NCBI GenBank assembly: GCA_026419785.1
Contig: JAODTK010005671.1
Location: 62,001 to 126,000 of the forward strand
Reading direction: 5' to 3'
Length of the DNA stretch: 64,000 nucleotides
DNA from: Sclerodactyla briareus
Taxonomy: Eukaryota > Echinodermata > Holothuroidea > Dendrochirotida > Sclerodactylidae
Of this stretch, positions 58,329 to 64,000 are shown one piece after another (position 1 is the stretch's first letter; every line of letters begins with the position of its first letter). The notes beneath the pieces are model-generated. The model ran no database searches. It was not told where the DNA came from and saw only the letters and a program-made list of their open reading frames with translations. The position numbers were made by a program, and so were the translations under genes.

Positions 58329-60112
58329 CTGCAAACCAAACCAGAATGACCATATAGCATAAAGAGTAACTTTCCCTGTGAAGTTCTGTGGGGCTACATT
58401 GATCCTGTGTGAGGCTCACTAATGGTAAGAATTGGAAAGTAAGACAGATTCACTGACAGACTGCTTATGATGTATCAGCTCAGAAAATACAATGGCAGAT
58501 GAAATGTGTTGTGTATCAACTCAACCAATGATTAAATCATGATAATGATCAAAATTGGGATTTTTAAGTGACTTGTAATGTTGAACCAACATTCTAAAGC
58601 ATTTCACAACCATTACCTCCTGATCGTTAGTGACTTGTCAAACACATATCACATAGTACAAGTAAACAACACCTCTGGTGTTCACAACTAATGAACTTCC
58701 AATTTCCAACTACCAGTTCCCCACTTACGAATAAGGCCGATACATATGGCACTCACTATCTTTCATGAGATATCAACTTCCAAACGTGTGGTAACTGGGG
58801 GAAACAGAAGAGAAATGCTTCGTCTTACAGCCCTGGAGAAAGAGCTCATCAGGCTTCTAATGGAATCCAAACTCGTAAACTATTATCCTTTGAAGTTTGA
58901 AGGTCTGCAGTCCAACTCTGTCAGAAAAATCTGATCTGCACTCTTCTTGAGTATTTCCTCGGAAAAAAACAACATCAACATTTGGACCAGTCTTCCAGAT
59001 AGCATGAACCTATTCTATGCTATGCAATTTCAATACAGTCACATGAATCGTACACATGTGCCGCATTGTTGAACCGTTAGTTTAACTCAAGTGCTACTAT
59101 TCGTTTGATGCTCTAAGATAACTTCATATAATTCAATGAGTCGCTCAAAATCATGTAAAGGGAACATCCTGGATTATCATAGTTAGTCAGTAATGCCATC
59201 AAACTAAAACATTTTACTATAGTATAACATTATATTAATTTTTTATCAAACATGGTTAGCTATAAACACAAATATCACTTCTGTTTTTCTATATGGGGTC
59301 ATTGACAACGCGAGCCTGATCCGAAGTTCAAGCCTACGTTTCAATTACCAGTCAATCTACTACTTCATTAAGGATTATGGAGCTAACTTGCATGAACTGA
59401 CTTGAGTCACAAGGAGGGGACATTGAATGTGGTATGGTTGTATTATACAAATGTGGCAAATATCTTAATATGCCCCACATGATACCCATTATTGTCAGAA
59501 CATTATTATTCTATCATGGAATATTTACCTCATCTTTGATAAATAGCACCTCTAAGCTAGCCTTGCTGACTATGTTGAGACAGAGATCAAGGTTTTTGGA
59601 TTGGCGTCTCTGGTCAGTGGTTAAGACATCTTCGGTTGGTGTCGCTGTCTTGTAGTCTTGGGGGTCGGTGGTGGGTTAGGGAAGAAACTTCTGCATTGGG
59701 CCACTGGAAAAGAGGAAATATTTATGCAAAAGCCAAGTGGTGAACTCGACCGGAGTCAACAAGGTGACGAAAAGGGGACAGGTTCACCAGCAATGAAATC
59801 ACTCAGAATCAAAAAGAACTTAGAAAGAGTTAAATCATGCCTGCTCCCATTTCACCAAAAAAATTACATTACGTGGTGGTGGAGGTAATCTCAATCAACG
59901 CTAATAAATTCAACCAAATGCTTGGACCCACCTCCTACAACAGAAAGTGAATACTGAACTGGCAGTTGTATAGTAGGCATATTATACTCATATATATTGT
60001 TGGTAAACTAAATTCAATACAAAGGCCCATTCACTTGCAACACCAGACTTTTCTTCTCTTCCAGACTTTCTGTGCCACTCAAACACGCTCCTAATTTGTT
60101 GTGTTCTTATGA

Positions 60113-60175
60113 TAACTAGCCGAGCGAGGATCGAACAATTCAAGGCCAGGCAGAGGTTCAGGACCTGAAGATGGA
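60113..60175. repeat. Short repeat shared with 52.80 kb
   Basis: ATAACTAGCCGAGCGAGGAT, CGAACAATTCAAGGC and GGTTCAGGACCTGAA. Its complement contains a B-box-like TGTTCGATCCTCG. Confidence 0.6.
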
Positions 60176-60204
60176 TGTTTTTTCAGATGCGAATCCACAT
60201 GAGG

Positions 60205-60388
60205 TGCACGGATACCTCTATGCGGTACCTTGTGTCTGGTTGGGTGTAATCAAAACAGAAGGCAACTTGCTAATTGCTCGCCCCTCGTTCGTCCCTGCTC
60301 CAATACATGGTGTGAATGCCCAGCGAACCCCTAACTTCTGGGTGGAAGCCGACGCTCAACCAACTGTGCCAACCACTCACTCATAACG
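60205..60388 (-). repeat. tRNA-derived SINE, family A, internally shortened
   Basis: On the minus strand: GGTTGGCACAGTTGGTTGAG (A box), GGGTTCGCTGGG (B-box region), then GAGCAGGGACGAACGAGGGG and AGCAAGTTGCC of the family tail. About 35-40 bases of body are missing compared with the 54.84 kb copy. Confidence 0.8.
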
Positions 60389-60392
60389 TAAT

Positions 60393-60540
60393 CAGTGTTG
60401 TAGTGGAAGACCGGCACATCCGAGACCGAGGACCGAGACCAGAGGGTGTCACGGACCGGGACCGAGACCAGGAGAACACTGCGAGGACCGAGACCAGCAA
60501 GGTCCGCGACCGAGACCGAGTTCGAGACCGAGTGTATATA
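60393..60540. mobile_element. Possible end of a second hAT-like element with GACCGA repeats
   Basis: Begins CAGTGTTGTAGTGG and runs into GACCGAGACC repeats. The CAGTGTTG start and degenerate hexamer repeats recall the left end of the element at 29.46 kb. No opposite end or target duplication was found, so it may only be simple sequence. Confidence 0.35.
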
Positions 60541-63500
60541 TAGTGTATAGGGCCAACAATTTGAAGTCCGAACTGTAGTGTAGGCTTATTTACACCAATA
60601 TCATTTTTGACATGATAGACAACCTCTGCTCATTGATACATTTGCTTTTTCTACGATCTGTCAACAGTCAACCTTTTCCCGATCATTCCCACAATAGACG
60701 AGGAATAGGTGCTAACCAATGAGCTGAAATCAGGGTGGGGCCATGTGAGGCATGCTTGCCCCCGCACATTCCCTCAGCCCCCCTTCCCCAGTTCGCCAAA
60801 TGTATCAGTGAATCCATGAACAAAAATACACACCCCTCATCACATTTTAAAAAAAAAGGTAAAAATCAGTTGTGAAGATCCCGCGAGCATGCAGACTGTA
60901 CACTATGCATTAAAAATACTGAATATGGCACCGATAAACAGTAACAATTGCCACTGCGACTGCTATGGAGAGCCCCCTCCACCGCGTCACTGGTATACCT
61001 TTTCTCTGGCCGGGAGCATTTCTTTCCTGACATCCTTATGCTAGATTCAGCCTACTACGGCTTCCTCAACCAGGAAATATTGATCATCTCTCTCAATCTC
61101 TGTATTTCAATAGCTCTTGGTCATACCACCCCCCCCCCAACCCCAGGACACCCGCCTTCCTCATGTGGCAGGTGGGGGCGCTAGTGTGTCTCCATCCATA
61201 TCCCCATCCCTAGATTCCAAAATCATACAATAAATTGACCCTCAAGGGCATTACCATCTAGCTTTATCCTATGATTGGATGACCAATTCCAATAAACCAT
61301 GTAGTAATGTTAGGCCTCAATGTATGTCAAAATGAGAATTCGTGTTTAGGCCAGGTTTATACTTGTGGACCTTCAACGAATACCAGTTTAAAGTTTAAGG
61401 TGGTCATTTTTCAACTCATCAACAGCTAGCAAATGCCCCCTGGAGTCTGGACAAACAATGCCCACCACTGAGGCTAGGCCTAGTAATACTAGTACTTCGT
61501 AGGCATGAATTGCTAAAAAGTTCGTGAAAATTACTCAATGATTGACATAGGATAACGTACTTCATGACAAAGTAGCGAATAAAAGCATCCAAGGTTACAT
61601 GTAAAAATGTACTGAGAACAATTCCTCATATGGGACTGTGGCGCCAATGGCGATCACTTTCGCGAAACTAGTACCAAGGTCATAAAGGTCTAAACCATCT
61701 GGTAAAATCGAAACAAATTCATGTTCACAGTTCAATAACATTGGTAATTGATAGTCGTGTAGGCAACTCAACTGAATTACTAGCATAATTTTAATACCAA
61801 TAAAAACTGATCTCTCCCAATGAAAGAGTAATTGATAATCACTAAACATTCACCTCTCCTCTTCTGTCCACCGTATCAGGATTCAGTGCAGATGGAGAGT
61901 TTGTATGGGGTAAGCATAGGTAACAGGTCCCATGTTGTATAGGCGTGTCCATTTTATTAATTCATTCATTCATTTCACCTGGTCAGGGTGGATCAAAATT
62001 AGGTTGAAAAAGGCCTAATATGGGCTTTGAAATCGTGGAAGCCAAAGGTAATATTCAGGGTAAAGAAACAGACACATACATTATTCAGCGCAATGGGATT
62101 GCTTAATGCCCATGTACCCACTGTCAAGTACAGGCATTCTTGAAGTGAAGCAAATGCAACATGAATGAACAGTTACCAATCTTCGGGCTTCCTCACCTAC
62201 TGTTACTGTGACTATTGGAGTGGACTGCCAGCAAGTTGAGCTAGCTCAGTCCCAGCTAACCCATCTTGGTTACAATAGTATTACACCACAGTTGTTTGAG
62301 CAGTTCCACTGACATCAGTCGGTCATTCTGGACATGGGTAGGTATAGTTTAACAGCAAGAACAAATGTGTTATATGGTGCCTTTCACTCTTTATACAGTT
62401 ATACGTGCTAAGATGAAAAATCAAGGAATGGCATGAGGCAAGATTTTTATCAACCTCCACAAAACGGGATTGGAGAAGCATGTAGCTTCTGGGAAGTATC
62501 TCTTTTTCTCTGTGTCTTGATTTCTGCTGCAGAGGGAGTTAGTTAGGGAATAATGAACATATACGAGGGCCTGTTGCAGAATTAAAACCGGGTGACGGCA
62601 TAATAGGGGGTTAGAAATACCGAGGGTAGCCGAGGGATTTTGCCTCATATTATGACGTCAATCCGTTTTAATTCGAAAACAAAGAGCCCACCGAGTATCG
62701 TTTTTATTCTATTGCATAAATATCTAGTATTTCTTGCGAAAAAGGGGGAAGAATACAACGAAAAAGACCTCCTTTATAGATCATATTTAATTCTCCCAAA
62801 CCTGCTTAATTGACAAACGAGTTCAAAAACTCAGCAGTAACACACAGCTGCATGGCGTGTGCCAACATTGCGACACAAAACAATTACTGCATAGAAAACT
62901 ACGTTGCAGGCTACCGTTACATGTACAAATGGCCAGTCGCGAGACAGTTCTAATTTAGCACTCGCAGTATATGTACAGTAACTTGCTCACGATACGAACA
63001 TAGCCAATAGTCCAATACTGGTATACTACTACAAGCTTTGTTTGAGTCGATCGAATGAGTGCAGTGGAATCTGATACAGCACCATGTTGTGGTCGGGATC
63101 AATAGGGGGAATTCGAGTTATTTGGAAACGATGGAAATTACAAATACAGGAAACATCGACCCATATACAATCGATTGGAAAATACATCAATCGTGGGATC
63201 GTATTCGAAGACAATGGTCGTGCCATTGTGAATGTTCAATTGTTGACTGATGGTGTTTGCTGGCTGCGGGCGTTTATATAGCCTACTGTAAATCCAACTG
63301 CTAGTATCTTCCCGTTTTTTCGGACCGAGTGCATTATTTGAATGGTAAGTGAGACTTCTGTGCGTTCCAAATCTGTAGAAAGAGAGGAAGTAGAAACATA
63401 AGATAAATGTTTTCAAGGCAGGAAGGTTGGACGGGATAATAAAACTCTCCTTCATATTCAAAATTTAGCCGGTATTTTCTCCAATTGATTAATGCTACCC

Positions 63501-64000
63501 TAACTTAGTAAATGGGCAGTCTAAAGTAGAGAAGCATTTTTCCCTGAATTCATACGGATGAAATCAGACCCAGTTCAGTTTCGCCACCATTCAGTCTTCT
63601 TATCATTACACCCGAGGGTGTCTTTCTGCATGTACCATAATTCATACTAGGTCGTGAAAAGGCCGACGAGAGAAGTTTCAGGGTAATTAGTCTACCTGTG
63701 GGCCTAATTTTCTGCTCAATTGAAAAGTGATAAAATTTCTGGAGAGAAGTTTCGTGAAAAGAGGGGCATAGTACTTATATGTGTTAGATGTGTTAGTTCC
63801 GTAACGATTCGGGCCGGGCACATCGAGAATGAGTACAAACGGGATATAGGCCTTACATATTGTAAGTCAGTATGCAGACTTGAACACCATTGAAAACTTT
63901 CCCCAAGTTCTGTTGATCGGCACACTAAGTTCTCCAAGCAATAATTTTGTGCCTCTAGCAGGGTTTAGTACTGGAATATAACCGGGTTATAATTACTTTC

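Larger units (their letters stand above)
58329..64000. other. Upstream BLTP1 intron; no exon recognised
   Basis: AT-rich sequence with one SINE, one GACCGA-rich tract and no segment matching the N-terminal part of BLTP1. Long open frames (such as 61,595-61,849 minus and 63,138-63,461 minus) lack exon-like signals. The next upstream exons probably lie beyond the window. Confidence 0.6.

Noticed and set aside
61595..61849. 84-codon minus-strand frame (EFVSILPDGLDLYDLG)
   Set aside because: Faint similarity to a BLTP1 segment (GEGFVVMQSNDVDLYYY), but no splice sites and AT-rich composition. It is likely chance.

Overview
This is a eukaryotic genomic window, most likely from a marine invertebrate, possibly a deuterostome. 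It has long introns, GT-AG splice signals, tRNA-derived SINEs, LINE remnants and large tandem-repeat arrays. There are no bacterial-type operons and no long ORFs. The species cannot be fixed from the sequence alone.

The window is essentially one gene. About 33 small exons on the minus strand (5' end near 58.3 kb, last visible exon near 1.7 kb) match, in the right order, consecutive segments of bridge-like lipid transfer protein 1 (BLTP1; human KIAA1109, fly tweek). This is a giant rod-like protein of about 5,000 residues that moves lipids at ER contact sites. The window holds roughly the first tenth to the first two thirds of the protein. The N-terminal exons lie beyond 64 kb and the C-terminal third lies before position 1. 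The assignment rests on remembered family sequence, not on a search run here. It is supported by many independent exons in collinear order, such as the stretches around QYNWIDRN, RAKRHFLRKHD, CGCHGGCLFF, NMAILRLII and IELNLALG.

Many exons are broken by single-base frameshifts although their residues and splice sites are conserved. This fits an unpolished long-read assembly better than a decayed gene, but only reads or transcripts can decide.

The introns carry the unusual material. (1) A ~305-bp tandem-repeat family occurs at 1-1,650, 28.4-31.8 kb and 55.2-57.45 kb, with relics at 12.3, 33.5 and 40.1 kb. The complete arrays share a hairpin-like left end and a CA-rich right end, so they look like mobile units. 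(2) A second array at 4.9-5.5 kb is otherwise unrelated but carries the same nuclear-receptor-like direct repeat (TGACCT, 4-nt spacer, TGACCT) in opposite orientation. (3) A ~2.2-kb hAT-like insertion splits one of the arrays. (4) A ~67-bp minisatellite at 17.8-19.4 kb contains a 1-kb higher-order duplication. (5) Two or more SINE families and two LINE remnants are present. No tRNA, rRNA, CRISPR or second protein gene was found.
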